From assembly GCF_050389775.1 (NCBI RefSeq), contig NZ_CP177144.1, positions 4,588,001-4,652,000 on the forward strand: a DNA stretch of 64,000 nucleotides, read 5' to 3'. A model generated the notes under the pieces. It was not told the DNA's origin. It was given only the letters and a program-made list of their open reading frames with translations, and searched no databases. The stretch is from Marinibacterium sp050389775. GTDB taxonomy: Bacteria; Pseudomonadota; Alphaproteobacteria; Rhodobacterales; Rhodobacteraceae. Positions within the stretch are counted from its first letter, which is position 1. Each line of letters starts with the position of its first letter. The position numbers and the translations under genes were made by a program. Shown one piece after another: positions 41,199 to 49,204 of the stretch.

Positions 41199-41507
41199 TC
41201 AGCCCCGGCGCAGCCGCTTGGCATTGGCCCGCGTGCGCGCGCCGATCGGCTGCACGGCGGCCAGCGCCACCGACATCGGGTCATAGCCCTTGACCGTCGC
41301 CCGCGCGGCCCGTTCGAAGGCCGACGCAAAGGCGGCCGGTTTCTCGAAGACCATGCGCGCGGCCTCTTCGGGGCGCATCTGGCCCAGGGCCATCTGCATC
41401 GTCCGGCGTTGCATCACTTCCTGTGCCGACCAGTAGAGCCGGCCATAGGCCACCGCCGCGTCCTGCCAGCTTTGCGCGGCCGACATCATGGAAATCATTC
41501 CCAACAT
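41199..41507 (-). CDS. Unrecognised helical protein, 102 aa, between rpmD and rplO (phasin-like?)
   Basis: The protein is Met- and Ala-rich and looks all-helical (SWQDAAVAYGRLYWSAQEVM, then TMQMALGQMRPEEAARMVF). This recalls phasin-like granule-associated proteins, but no diagnostic motif is present, so the function is left open. AGGA lies about 9 nt before the ATG at 41507; nearby Mets give alternative starts. It sits on the same strand as the ribosomal genes, directly after a strong terminator that follows rpmD, so it probably has its own promoter or depends on read-through. Confidence 0.65.
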   Translation of the reverse strand: MLGMISMMSAAQSWQDAAVAYGRLYWSAQEVMQRRTMQMALGQMRPEEAARMVFEKPAAFASAFERAARATVKGYDPMSVALAAVQPIGARTRANAKRLRRG

Positions 41508-41535
41508 CGAAATAAATCCTTGCCTAGAAACGAAA

Positions 41536-41561
41536 AAAGCGCCCCAGTTATGGGACGCTTT
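41536..41561 (-). terminator. Intrinsic terminator after rpmD, inside the spc cluster
   Basis: On the minus strand an 11-bp stem with one mismatch (AAAGCGTCCCA and TGGGGCGCTTT, loop TAAC) is followed by an uninterrupted T-run (TTT). It begins 29 nt after the rpmD stop and should cut rplO-secY-adk off from the upstream spc genes. Confidence 0.88.
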
Positions 41562-41589
41562 CTTATGTGATGGAAGTGTGACGTTACGC

Positions 41590-41781
41590 TTACGCGTCGC
41601 GCTCTTCCACGATCTCCACCAGGTGCGGGATCGAGTTCACCATGCCACGGACCGACGGCGTGTCTTCCAGCTCGCGGGTCTTGTGCATCTTGTTCAGGCC
41701 CAGGCCGATCAGCGTCTGGCGCTGCTTGGCGGGGCGGCGGATCGGCGAACCGACCTGCTTGACGACGATGGTCTTTGCCAT
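41590..41781 (-). CDS. rpmD: 50S ribosomal protein L30
   Basis: A 63-aa protein, MAKTIVVKQVGSPIRRPAKQ at the start, then LIGLGLNKMHKTRELEDTPS, the L30 pattern. It lies 5 nt after rpsE. A terminator follows instead of the usual rplO. Confidence 0.97.
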   Translation of the reverse strand: MAKTIVVKQVGSPIRRPAKQRQTLIGLGLNKMHKTRELEDTPSVRGMVNSIPHLVEIVEERDA

Positions 41782-41786
41782 GTGGA

Positions 41787-42371
41787 TCAGGCCTCCTCGG
41801 CGACTTGGCTTTGCTCGGACGGCGCTTCGTCACGCTTGGGCAGGATGTCCGAAACCTTCTTGCCACGGCGCGCGGCCACGTTGCGGGGCGACTGCTCTTT
41901 CTTGAGGCCGTCCAGCGTGGCGCGGATCATGTTGTAGGGGTTCTGCGAGCCCAGCGACTTGGACACAACGTCCTTGACGCCCAGCATCTCGAACACGGCA
42001 CGCATCGGACCACCTGCGATGATCCCGGTGCCTTCCGGTGCGGTGCGCATGGTCACCTTGCCGGCGCCCCAGCGGCCGTTCATGTCGTGGTGCAGCGTGC
42101 GGCCTTCGCGCAGCGGCACGCGGATCATCTGGCGCTTGGCCTGCTCGGTGGCCTTGCGGATGGCCTCGGGGACCTCCTTGGCCTTGCCCTTGCCAAAGCC
42201 CACACGGCCTTTCTGGTCGCCGACGACGACGAGAGCAGCGAAGCCGAAGCGCTTACCGCCCTTGACGGTTTTCGACACGCGGTTGATCGCGACCAGGCGG
42301 TCGGCGAATTCCGGGGCTTCTTCGCGGTCCCGGTTGCGGCCACGGCCGCGACGTTCGTTCTGTTCTGCCAT
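41787..42371 (-). CDS. rpsE: 30S ribosomal protein S5
   Basis: A 194-aa protein with VKGGKRFGFAALVVVGDQKG and GKGKAKEVPEAIRKA, then the C-terminal SQNPYNMIRATLDGLKKEQS. S5 supports decoding accuracy. It has a Lys/Arg/Glu tail of about 35 residues. The spacer to rplR upstream (181 nt) holds a palindromic repeat pair. Confidence 0.97.
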   Translation of the reverse strand: MAEQNERRGRGRNRDREEAPEFADRLVAINRVSKTVKGGKRFGFAALVVVGDQKGRVGFGKGKAKEVPEAIRKATEQAKRQMIRVPLREGRTLHHDMNGRWGAGKVTMRTAPEGTGIIAGGPMRAVFEMLGVKDVVSKSLGSQNPYNMIRATLDGLKKEQSPRNVAARRGKKVSDILPKRDEAPSEQSQVAEEA

Positions 42372-42490
42372 GTGGCATCCTTTCAGACAGGCGCTTGTGC
42401 GCCGGTAGGTCCGACCGCAGTGGGTTGTGCTGCAGGCAGCGCCCCCCGGTCATCGAGACGGGTATCGCCCCGCCTGCACGTGCGCCGAAA

Positions 42491-42546
42491 GGCGGGGTGA
42501 ACCCCGCCCTACGGCTTGTGGTGGTAGGGCGGGGTTTGACCCCGCC
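42491..42546. repeat. Inverted pair of palindromic repeats (GTAGGGCGGGGT type) between rpsE and rplR
   Basis: One copy, GGCGGGGTGAACCCCGCC plus CTAC (42491-42512), and a second in the opposite direction, GTAGGGCGGGGTTTGACC onward (42524-42546), face each other across 11 nt. Each is itself a hairpin, and the two can also pair with one another. A close relative lies at 57934-57986. Confidence 0.85.
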
Positions 42547-42552
42547 GCACCA

Positions 42553-42912
42553 TCAGATCTTCAGGCCGCCTTCACGCGCGGCGTCGGCCAGGGCCTTCAC
42601 CTTGCCGTGGAAGAGGAAGCCGCCGCGGTCGAAATACGCCTCTTCGACGCCGGCTGCCTTGGCACGCTCGGCGATCAGGGCGCCGACCTTGGCCGCCGCT
42701 TCGACGTTGTTCTTGCCAACCACGCCGAGATCCTTCTCGAGCGTCGAGGCCGAGGCCAGGGTGCGGCCGGCGACGTCGTCGATCAGCTGAACGCTGATGT
42801 TCTTGTTCGACCGGTGCACGCTGAGCCGAAGACGGCCGGCGTTGACCTTGCGCAGCTTGTTCCGAACGCGCAGACGGCGCTTCAGGAACAGGGTCCGTTT
42901 GCTGTTTGCCAT
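42553..42912 (-). CDS. rplR: 50S ribosomal protein L18
   Basis: A 119-aa protein, MANSKRTLFLKRRLRVRNKL at the N-terminus, with SVHRSNKNISVQLIDD and a C-terminal FDRGGFLFHGKVKALADAAR. It binds 5S rRNA. It lies 11 nt after rplF. Confidence 0.97.
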   Translation of the reverse strand: MANSKRTLFLKRRLRVRNKLRKVNAGRLRLSVHRSNKNISVQLIDDVAGRTLASASTLEKDLGVVGKNNVEAAAKVGALIAERAKAAGVEEAYFDRGGFLFHGKVKALADAAREGGLKI

Positions 42913-42923
42913 TTCTCGCGTCC

Positions 42924-43457
42924 TTACTTCTTCTTGCCTTCCTTGCGGAAGATGTACTCGTCCTTGTACTTGATCCCCTTGCCCTTGTAGGGCTCGGGAG
43001 CACGCCAGGCACGGATCTCCGCGGCAACCTGACCAACGGTCTGCTGGTCGTTGCCTTCCACGATGATTTCGGTCGGCTTCGGCGCGGTGATCGTCACGCC
43101 TTCGGGGGCCGTGTAATCAACGTCGTGCGACAGGCCGAGGTTCAGCTTCAGGGTGTTGCCCTGCATCTGGGCCCGGTAACCCACACCGTTGATTTCCAGC
43201 TCTTTCTTGAAGCCGTCCGTCACGCCGGTCACCAGGTTCTGCACCATGGTCCGCGACATGCCCCACTGCTGGCGGGCGCGCTTGGACTTGCCGCGCGGCT
43301 CCACCTTGACGGCGCTGTCTTCGACAACCAGCGCCACGTCGTCCGTGGCGGTGAAGGTCCGGGCGCCTTTCGGGCCCTTCACTTCGATGGTCTGTCCGCT
43401 GACCTTGGCTTCGACACCCTTGGGCAGCTCGACCGGTTTCTTACCAATACGAGACAT
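42924..43457 (-). CDS. rplF: 50S ribosomal protein L6
   Basis: A 177-aa protein, MSRIGKKPVELPKGVEAKVS at the start, and the C-terminal signature RAWRAPEPYKGKGIKYKDE. Standard length. It lies between rpsH and rplR. Confidence 0.98.
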   Translation of the reverse strand: MSRIGKKPVELPKGVEAKVSGQTIEVKGPKGARTFTATDDVALVVEDSAVKVEPRGKSKRARQQWGMSRTMVQNLVTGVTDGFKKELEINGVGYRAQMQGNTLKLNLGLSHDVDYTAPEGVTITAPKPTEIIVEGNDQQTVGQVAAEIRAWRAPEPYKGKGIKYKDEYIFRKEGKKK

Positions 43458-43469
43458 TTGGGGGCCTCC

Positions 43470-43862
43470 TTAGAACACGGTGCAAAGCACTTCGCCGCCA
43501 ACATTGGCTGCGCGTGCATTTGCGTCCGACATCACGCCCTTGGACGTCGACACGATGGACACGCCCAGGCCCTGGCGGACCTGCGGAACATCGCTGACAC
43601 CCAGGTACACCCGGCGGCCCGGCTTGGACACGCGCTTGAGCTCGCGGATCACCGGTTCACCTTCGTAGTACTTCAGGCTGATTTCGATTGCCGGGTGGCC
43701 GTTCTCGCCGGTCACCTTCTCGTAGCCACGGATGTAGCCTTCGTCCTTGAGCACGTCGAGAACCCAGGCCCGCAGCTTGGATGCGGGGGTCATCACCGTC
43801 GACCGGCGGCGCATTTGCGCGTTCCGGATGCGGGTGAGCATATCGCCGATAGGATCGTTCAT
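43470..43862 (-). CDS. rpsH: 30S ribosomal protein S8
   Basis: A 130-aa protein with MNDPIGDMLTRIRNAQMRR and the C-terminal VSTSKGVMSDANARAANVGG region. S8 binds helix 21 of 16S rRNA and in many bacteria represses the spc operon by binding its own mRNA. It lies 12 nt upstream of rplF. Confidence 0.98.
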   Translation of the reverse strand: MNDPIGDMLTRIRNAQMRRRSTVMTPASKLRAWVLDVLKDEGYIRGYEKVTGENGHPAIEISLKYYEGEPVIRELKRVSKPGRRVYLGVSDVPQVRQGLGVSIVSTSKGVMSDANARAANVGGEVLCTVF

Positions 43863-43877
43863 CTCTCTAAACCCTCC

Positions 43878-44183
43878 TTACCAGCTCGATTTCACCAGAC
43901 CGGGGATCTGGCCGAACGAGCCCAGTTCCCGCAGCGCGATCCGGCTGACCTTGAGTTTACGGTAGTAGGCGTGCGGACGGCCCGTCAGCTGGCAGCGATT
44001 GTGCAGCCGGGTCGGCGAGCTGTTGCGCGGCAGTTTGGCAAGCTTCAGACGCGCCTTGAAGCGCTCTTCCATCGGCTTGGATTCGTCGGTTGCGATCTCT
44101 TTCAGCGCGGCACGCTTGGCGGCGTACTTTTCCACCAGCGCCTGACGCTTCTTCTCGCGTTCGATCATGCTTTTCTTAGCCAT
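43878..44183 (-). CDS. rpsN: 30S ribosomal protein S14
   Basis: A 101-aa long-form S14 without the zinc-binding CxxC pairs, MAKKSMIEREKKRQALVEKY at the start and NRCQLTGRPHAYYRKLKVSR with ELGSFGQIPGLVKSSW at the end. The gene lies between rplE and rpsH. Confidence 0.98.
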   Translation of the reverse strand: MAKKSMIEREKKRQALVEKYAAKRAALKEIATDESKPMEERFKARLKLAKLPRNSSPTRLHNRCQLTGRPHAYYRKLKVSRIALRELGSFGQIPGLVKSSW

Positions 44184-44199
44184 GATGTCTCTCCCAGGC

Positions 44200-44763
44200 T
44201 CAGCTGTTGAAAGGCATGTTGAAAGCTTTCAACAGCGCCTTGGCTTCCGCGTCGGTCTTCGCGGTGGTGGCGATCACGATGTCCAGACCCCAGGTCTCGT
44301 CGACCTTGTCGAAATCGATCTCGGGGAACACGATGTGCTCTTTCATGCCCATCGCGTAATTGCCACGACCATCGAAGCTCTTGCCCGACACGCCGCGGAA
44401 GTCGCGGATACGGGGCATGGCCACGGTGATCAGACGATCCAGGAATTCGTACATCCGGTCGCCGCGCAGGGTGACCTTGGCGCCAAGCGGCATGTCTTCA
44501 CGGACGCGGAAGCCGGCGATCGACTTCTTGGCCTTGGTGACGACGGCCTTCTGGCCGGCGATCGCGGTCAGGTCTTCCTGAGCCGATTTCGCCTTCTTGC
44601 TGTCCTTGACCGCCTCGGCACCACAGCCGATGTTCAGAACGATCTTCTCCAGCTTGGGGATCATCATCTCGTTCTTGTAGCCGAACTCTTCTTTCAGAGC
44701 GGCGCGGATGGTCTCGACGTACTGGGTACGCAGACGGGGCGTGTATGCAGCGGTATCAAGCAT
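44200..44763 (-). CDS. rplE: 50S ribosomal protein L5
   Basis: A 187-aa protein with IPKLEKIVLNIGCGAEAVKD, PLGAKVTLRGDRMYEFLDRL and IVFPEIDFDKVDETWGLDIV. L5 joins 5S rRNA to the large subunit. Its start overlaps the rplX stop by 8 nt. Confidence 0.98.
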   Translation of the reverse strand: MLDTAAYTPRLRTQYVETIRAALKEEFGYKNEMMIPKLEKIVLNIGCGAEAVKDSKKAKSAQEDLTAIAGQKAVVTKAKKSIAGFRVREDMPLGAKVTLRGDRMYEFLDRLITVAMPRIRDFRGVSGKSFDGRGNYAMGMKEHIVFPEIDFDKVDETWGLDIVIATTAKTDAEAKALLKAFNMPFNS

Positions 44764-45070
44764 CGATCACGTCTCCGGTGGTCTTGGCGAACCGCACCTT
44801 CTTGCCGTCTTCAGTGGTCTTGAAGCCGACGCGGGTGGCTTTGCCGTTGGCGTCCAGGAAGGCCAGGTTCGACAGGTCGATCGGCATCGCCTGGGGGATG
44901 CGACCGCCCTGGCTCTGCTGCGACTGGCGGGTGTGGCGGATGGCGATGTTCACGCCCTCGACCACGGCCTTGCCGGCCTTGGGGTCAACGGAAGTGATGG
45001 TGCCTTCCTTGCCCTTGTCCTTGCCGGCGAGCACGACGACCTTGTCGCCCTTTTTCAGCTTTGCAGCCAT
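44756..45070 (-). CDS. rplX: 50S ribosomal protein L24
   Basis: A 104-aa KOW-domain protein, MAAKLKKGDKVVVLAGKDKG at the start. It initiates 50S assembly. It lies 1 nt after the rplN stop and overlaps rplE by 8 nt. Confidence 0.98.
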   Translation of the reverse strand: MAAKLKKGDKVVVLAGKDKGKEGTITSVDPKAGKAVVEGVNIAIRHTRQSQQSQGGRIPQAMPIDLSNLAFLDANGKATRVGFKTTEDGKKVRFAKTTGDVIDA

Positions 45071-45071
45071 G

Positions 45072-45440
45072 TCAGAGCACCTCCGGAGCGAGCGAGATGA
45101 TCTTCATGAAGTTCTTCGCGCGCAGCTCACGAACCACCGGCCCGAAGATACGGGTGCCGACGGGCTCGTTGTTGTTGTTCAGGATGACGGCGGCGTTGCG
45201 ATCAAAGCGGATCGCGGTACCGTCTTCGCGACGGACTTCCTTGGCGGTGCGAACGACAACGGCCTTGCGGACGTCACCTTTCTTCACACGGCCGCGCGGG
45301 ATGGCTTCCTTGACCGACACCACGATGATGTCGCCCACGGACGCATACTTGCGCTTGGATCCGCCGAGGACCTTGATGCACTGAACTTTCCGGGCACCGG
45401 AATTGTCAGCGACATCCAGATTGGTCTGCATCTGGATCAT
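45072..45440 (-). CDS. rplN: 50S ribosomal protein L14
   Basis: A 122-aa protein, MIQMQTNLDVADNSGARKVQ at the start, with the ribosome-typical VVVRTAKEVRREDGTAIRFD and ELRAKNFMKIISLAPEVL. It is 76 nt downstream of rpsQ. Confidence 0.98.
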   Translation of the reverse strand: MIQMQTNLDVADNSGARKVQCIKVLGGSKRKYASVGDIIVVSVKEAIPRGRVKKGDVRKAVVVRTAKEVRREDGTAIRFDRNAAVILNNNNEPVGTRIFGPVVRELRAKNFMKIISLAPEVL

Positions 45441-45516
45441 TTGGTTTCTCCCGACCTGTGGGGGCTGGTCTTGTTCTGTCCCCCAGGGTTTCGACTATGG
45501 TTTGAAACCACGGGTC

Positions 45517-45846
45517 TTAGTGACCCGCGGCCTCGTGCTCGGCATGCCGCTGCGCGTCCTGCTCTTGCTGGACCTTCGCGTGGGCGGCCTTTTCGGCTTC
45601 GTGCTGCTCGATCATCTCGGCAGTCATGACTTCCCAGCGCTTGGTCTTCGACTTGGGCGCGCATTCGCGAATGCGGACCGTCTCGCCGACCTTGAACTGG
45701 TTGTTCTCGTCATGGGCGCGATATTTCTTCGACTTCCGGATGGTCTTTTTCAGAACCGGATGCGTGAAGCGGCGTTCCACCGACACGGTCACGGTCTGTT
45801 CGTTGGCGTCGCTGGTCACGGTGCCGCGGAGGATTCGTTTGGGCAT
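45517..45846 (-). CDS. rpsQ: 30S ribosomal protein S17 with a C-terminal extension
   Basis: A 109-aa S17. The core (MPKRILRGTVTSDANEQTVT, HPVLKKTIRKSKKYRAHDEN, and ECAPKSKTKRW) ends at about residue 76, the normal length. A further 33 residues rich in Glu, His, Ala and Gln follow (HEAEKAAHAKVQQEQDAQRH), predicted to be helical. Such tails are seen in some Alphaproteobacteria; the function is unknown. Confidence 0.96.
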   Translation of the reverse strand: MPKRILRGTVTSDANEQTVTVSVERRFTHPVLKKTIRKSKKYRAHDENNQFKVGETVRIRECAPKSKTKRWEVMTAEMIEQHEAEKAAHAKVQQEQDAQRHAEHEAAGH

Positions 45847-45858
45847 CTGGTGGGCTCC

Positions 45859-46059
45859 TTATTCCGCTGCTTCAGCTGCTTTTTCGTTCAGCACGGTCAG
45901 CACACGGGCGACGTCGCGCTTCACCGTCCGGATGCGGGCGGTGGTTTCGAGCTGGCCGGTGGCCTGCTGGAAACGCAGGTTGAAGGCTTCTTTCTTCAGA
46001 GCCACCAGATCCTCACGAAGCTGATCCGGCGTCTTGTTACGCAGTTCCTGGGCGTTCAT
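45859..46059 (-). CDS. rpmC: 50S ribosomal protein L29
   Basis: A 66-aa helical protein, MNAQELRNKTPDQLREDLVA with KKEAFNLRFQQATGQL. GAAAGGAA lies 8 nt before the ATG. Its usual neighbour rplP is 3.1 kb upstream, with three unrelated genes between, so rpmC begins a new ribosomal segment and needs a promoter in 46060-46327. In that 268-nt spacer I see only a short GC hairpin (46242-46256). Confidence 0.97.
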   Translation of the reverse strand: MNAQELRNKTPDQLREDLVALKKEAFNLRFQQATGQLETTARIRTVKRDVARVLTVLNEKAAEAAE

Positions 46060-46327
46060 CGCCTATGTTCCTTTCAACATCACGGAGAAGGCCCCAAAAG
46101 ACTTGGGTCACCCTGATTCCCGTGGAGTTCGTGGATGAGCGGTCCCCTTACGCGTCTTGCGCCCACTTGGCAACCCCGCAGGGGCGAAAGCCCGGCCCGG
46201 GCGGGCCATCCCGCCCTGTGACGCAGGGTCGAAAGGCGGTTGGGGCCGGCGGCCCCCCTCTTCCGCCCTTGCAGGACGGCCTCGGCGCCGATCTGCGGGG
46301 CGGGTGTGTCCGTACTGCCCCCCGGGA

Positions 46328-47023
46328 TCAGAGCACGGGCACGATGCCCCAGGCATGGGACATGGCCTGCTGGGTCATCGTCAGCACGCCCAACACATCC
46401 AGGCCCGTCAGCACCGAATCCACGGCAATCGTGGCCAGGATCATGCCCATCACCCGGCTGATCACGCTGACCCCGCTGTGCCCGATCAGCCGCTGGATCC
46501 GCCCCGCGACCAGCAACAGGCCCAACGTGATCGCCAGGACCAGCACCAGCATGGCCGCCGTGATCACCTGTTCGGTGACCGCCACGTGATGGTTGTCGGT
46601 CAGGATGACCACGGCCAGCATCGCCCCCGGCGAGGCAATCGACGGCATGGCCAGCGGGAACACCGCTCCGGCCATCAGCCCGGCCTGCGCCTCGTGCGAC
46701 ATCTCGCGCTCGGCCTCGGCGATCTCGGCCTCGGGCTTGCCCTCGCCGAAGATCATGGTCATCGCGAAGAGGAACAGCACGATCCCCCCGGCCACCTGGA
46801 ACGCCCCCAGCCGCAGGCCCAGCCCTTCGAGCAGGAACTGCCCCCCGGCCAGGAACGCCAGCAGCACCGCCCCGGCAATGACCACCCCGCGCACGGCAAA
46901 ACCGCGGCGCATCTCGGACGGCACCGACGCCGCGGCAAAGAGGAAGACGGGGATGGAGCCGATCGGATCGATCACCACGAACATCGTGATGAACTCCCTC
47001 CAGAGCGCGCTCAACTCAACCAT
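46328..47023 (-). CDS. MarC-family integral membrane protein
   Basis: A 231-aa protein with six hydrophobic segments and the MarC/UPF0056 pattern FVVIDPIGSIPVFLFAAASV near the N-terminus and FPLAMPSIASPGAML in the middle. Despite the historical link to multiple antibiotic resistance, the function of MarC proteins is unknown. It is the last of three inserted genes between rplP and rpmC. Confidence 0.92.
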   Translation of the reverse strand: MVELSALWREFITMFVVIDPIGSIPVFLFAAASVPSEMRRGFAVRGVVIAGAVLLAFLAGGQFLLEGLGLRLGAFQVAGGIVLFLFAMTMIFGEGKPEAEIAEAEREMSHEAQAGLMAGAVFPLAMPSIASPGAMLAVVILTDNHHVAVTEQVITAAMLVLVLAITLGLLLVAGRIQRLIGHSGVSVISRVMGMILATIAVDSVLTGLDVLGVLTMTQQAMSHAWGIVPVL

Positions 47024-47182
47024 GCAACACGCCTCCTCGGCACCCGGATCAACGGCGCCACAGGTGGGCCTCCGTCGGCCCGGTTGCAAGTCCAAACGAT
47101 TGGGAAACCGGCTGTTTCCGGCTTGTGCGCCCCGGCCACCGGCCATCTGCCGCCCGGTGTCGCGGCAAATGGCAGGCCGAGG

Positions 47183-48223
47183 TCAGATGATCTCGTCCTC
47201 GTCGAACAAGGCCACGCCCTCAAGCTGGGTCGACAGGCTTTCGATCCGTTCCTCGGCCTCGGGGGCCGAGATCTGGGCGATGTGGAACAGCGCGTCGCCC
47301 TCGTTGACGATGGGCAGGTTGGTGCGCCCGATCACGAGGCCGGCCGTGTCGGCGCGGATCTCTTCCTCGATCTCGCCGAAGGGGTCGGCCACCATGCCCA
47401 GCAATTCGTCCTTTTCGACCATCTCGCCGATCGCCTTGAAGGTCCGCAATAGCCCGCCCGCCGGGGCCCGTTCCCAGGCCGTCTCGCTGGCCTTGACCGG
47501 CACCGCCTCGGCCAGGGGCACGCCGTCCTCGGGGATCATGCCCAGCCCGTGCATCACCCGCAGGATGCCCGCCACCCCGACCCGGGCCGAGAATTCATCA
47601 AAGCGCAGCCCCTCGCCGGCCTCGTAGAGCAGGATGTCGACGCCCTGTTTCTGCGCCTCCTTGCGCAGCGAGCCGTCCCGCAGTTTCGACCGGATGACCA
47701 CCGGCGCGCCAAAGGCATCGGCATGGGCCAGCGTTTCGGGCTTGCCCGGCGACACCCGGATCTGGGGCATGTTCTCGCGGTGGATCGCCGCTGAATGCAG
47801 GTCGATGCCCAGGTCCGCCCGGGCCACGATCTCGGTCATGAAGATATGCGCCAACCGCCCGGCCAGCGAGCCTTTCTCGGAGCCGGGGAACGACCGGTTC
47901 AGGTCGCGCCGGTCCGGCAGATAGCGCGAATGGTTGAGGAAGCCGAAGGTGTTGACGATGGGCACGACCATCAACGTGCCGGCGATCCGGTCCAGCTGCG
48001 GGCTGCGCAGCAGCCGCCGGGCGATTTCCACGCCGATGACCTCGTCGCCATGGATCGCGGCGCTGACAAAAAGCACCGGCCCCGGTTCGCGGCCATGCAC
48101 GACCTGCACGGACATTGTCACCGGGGTGTGGTCGGAAAACGTGCTGACCGGCAGGTCGACGGTGCGCTGGCTGCCGGGCGGGACCCGGGCCGAACCGATC
48201 TGGAATGCGGGGCGTGTGGACAT
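47183..48223 (-). CDS. Succinylglutamate desuccinylase/aspartoacylase-family metallohydrolase
   Basis: A 346-aa M14-like zinc hydrolase. Zn ligands are likely the His and Glu of AAIHGDEVIGVEIARRL (about residues 56-72) and the His of GIDLHSAAIHR (about 140). A C-terminal beta domain (about 255-346) resembles a biotinyl-like fold. AstE and aspartoacylases cleave N-acyl amino acids; related proteins act on ectoine or other acylated compounds. No arginine succinyltransferase pathway genes are near, so the substrate is open. It lies between the 2OG-oxygenase-like gene and marC. Confidence 0.85.
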   Translation of the reverse strand: MSTRPAFQIGSARVPPGSQRTVDLPVSTFSDHTPVTMSVQVVHGREPGPVLFVSAAIHGDEVIGVEIARRLLRSPQLDRIAGTLMVVPIVNTFGFLNHSRYLPDRRDLNRSFPGSEKGSLAGRLAHIFMTEIVARADLGIDLHSAAIHRENMPQIRVSPGKPETLAHADAFGAPVVIRSKLRDGSLRKEAQKQGVDILLYEAGEGLRFDEFSARVGVAGILRVMHGLGMIPEDGVPLAEAVPVKASETAWERAPAGGLLRTFKAIGEMVEKDELLGMVADPFGEIEEEIRADTAGLVIGRTNLPIVNEGDALFHIAQISAPEAEERIESLSTQLEGVALFDEDEII

Positions 48224-48310
48224 GGGGCGTGGGCTCCCGAACGTTCCGAAAATCCTTACGTCCGGTCCTGTCCGCCCGCAAGCGTCACGACACGGGGGCC
48301 GTGGCCCGGA

Positions 48311-48931
48311 TCAGCTCCAGGAATAGTTGAAGCTGACCGAGATCCGCTCTTCTTCGGACATGTTCATCGGCACTTCGTGGCGCAGCCAGCTTTCCCAGAG
48401 CAGCACGTCGCCGACCTTGGGCTGGACATAGACAAAGCTCTGAAGCTCGCGCCGCGCGGTCTTCTGGCGGACGGGCGCGGCCATCATCATCTGGCTGCGC
48501 GGGTCTTCGAGCTTGAGCGCCGAGGCGCCGTCGGGCATCGCCACGTAGGTCGTGCCCGAGATGACCGAATGCGGGTGGATGTGGCTGGTGTGGATGCCGC
48601 CCTCGGGCAGGATGTTGATCCAGATGTCCTCGAGCTTGAGCTCCCGCCCGTCGAGGTCAAAGCCCAGGTCCTCGGCAAAGGCGGCGACATGGGCGTCCAG
48701 CGCCTTGACCACCTCGGCGAAGATCGGAAAGCGCCAGGGCAGATCGGTCAGCGAGGCATAGGATGTATAGCCGGGATAGCCGTTTTCCTCGCACCAATCC
48801 TGGCCGGCCTCGTCATCCTCGGCAATGACCAGGCAGGAGTTTTCCAGCTCGTCCGGGTCAACCCGGGGGCCATGTTCGGCCAGGGCGGCGTGGTAGAGAC
48901 GGGTGACGAAGAGGGATTCGATATCGGCCAT
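48311..48931 (-). CDS. TIGR02466-type putative 2-oxoglutarate/Fe(II) oxygenase
   Basis: A 206-aa protein of the double-stranded beta-helix type. Likely iron ligands are in GGIHTSHIHPHSVISGTTYV (about residues 109-128) and the distal His of WLRHEVPMN (about 185), with Arg196 in ERISVSFNYSWS for 2-oxoglutarate. It begins MADIESLFVTRLYHA; longer starts run into a palindromic repeat. The function of this family is not established. It is the first of three inserted genes after the rplP terminator. Confidence 0.8.
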   Translation of the reverse strand: MADIESLFVTRLYHAALAEHGPRVDPDELENSCLVIAEDDEAGQDWCEENGYPGYTSYASLTDLPWRFPIFAEVVKALDAHVAAFAEDLGFDLDGRELKLEDIWINILPEGGIHTSHIHPHSVISGTTYVAMPDGASALKLEDPRSQMMMAAPVRQKTARRELQSFVYVQPKVGDVLLWESWLRHEVPMNMSEEERISVSFNYSWS

Positions 48932-49011
48932 GGCGGCTGCATAGCCCGTTCCGGGTGACGCAGCCAGTGGGCTCGGGGCTCTTTGCGTCGAAATCCCGCG
49001 GGCCGGCAAAG

Positions 49012-49041
49012 GTAGGATGGGTGCCGCGGCACCCATCCTAC
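49012..49041. repeat. Perfect 30-nt palindrome (GTAGGATGGGTG type) upstream of the 2OG-oxygenase-like gene
   Basis: GTAGGATGGGTGCC (49012-49025) is followed by GC and the exact complement (49028-49041). It is the same element as at 35349-35378 and lies between the rplP terminator and the inserted gene block. Confidence 0.88.
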
Positions 49042-49142
49042 GAGGCGTTTGGCCTCATGGCGCTGCGTCGCTCTGTTGGTGCCCGGCGGCCATCCGGCGA
49101 GGCGATACAGCCGGCGAAGGCACCGCCCGGCCGATACGAAAA

Positions 49143-49170
49143 ACCCCCGCCGCATCGCTGCGCCGGGGGT
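49143..49170 (-). terminator. Intrinsic terminator after rplP
   Basis: On the minus strand an 11-bp stem with one mismatch (ACCCCCGGCGC and GCGGCGGGGGT, 6-nt loop) is followed by TTTTTCG. It begins 35 nt after the rplP stop and separates rplP from the three inserted genes. Confidence 0.85.
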
Positions 49171-49204
49171 CTTGATCTTGTCAGTCGCGCGAAGCGCCGA
49201 CCGC

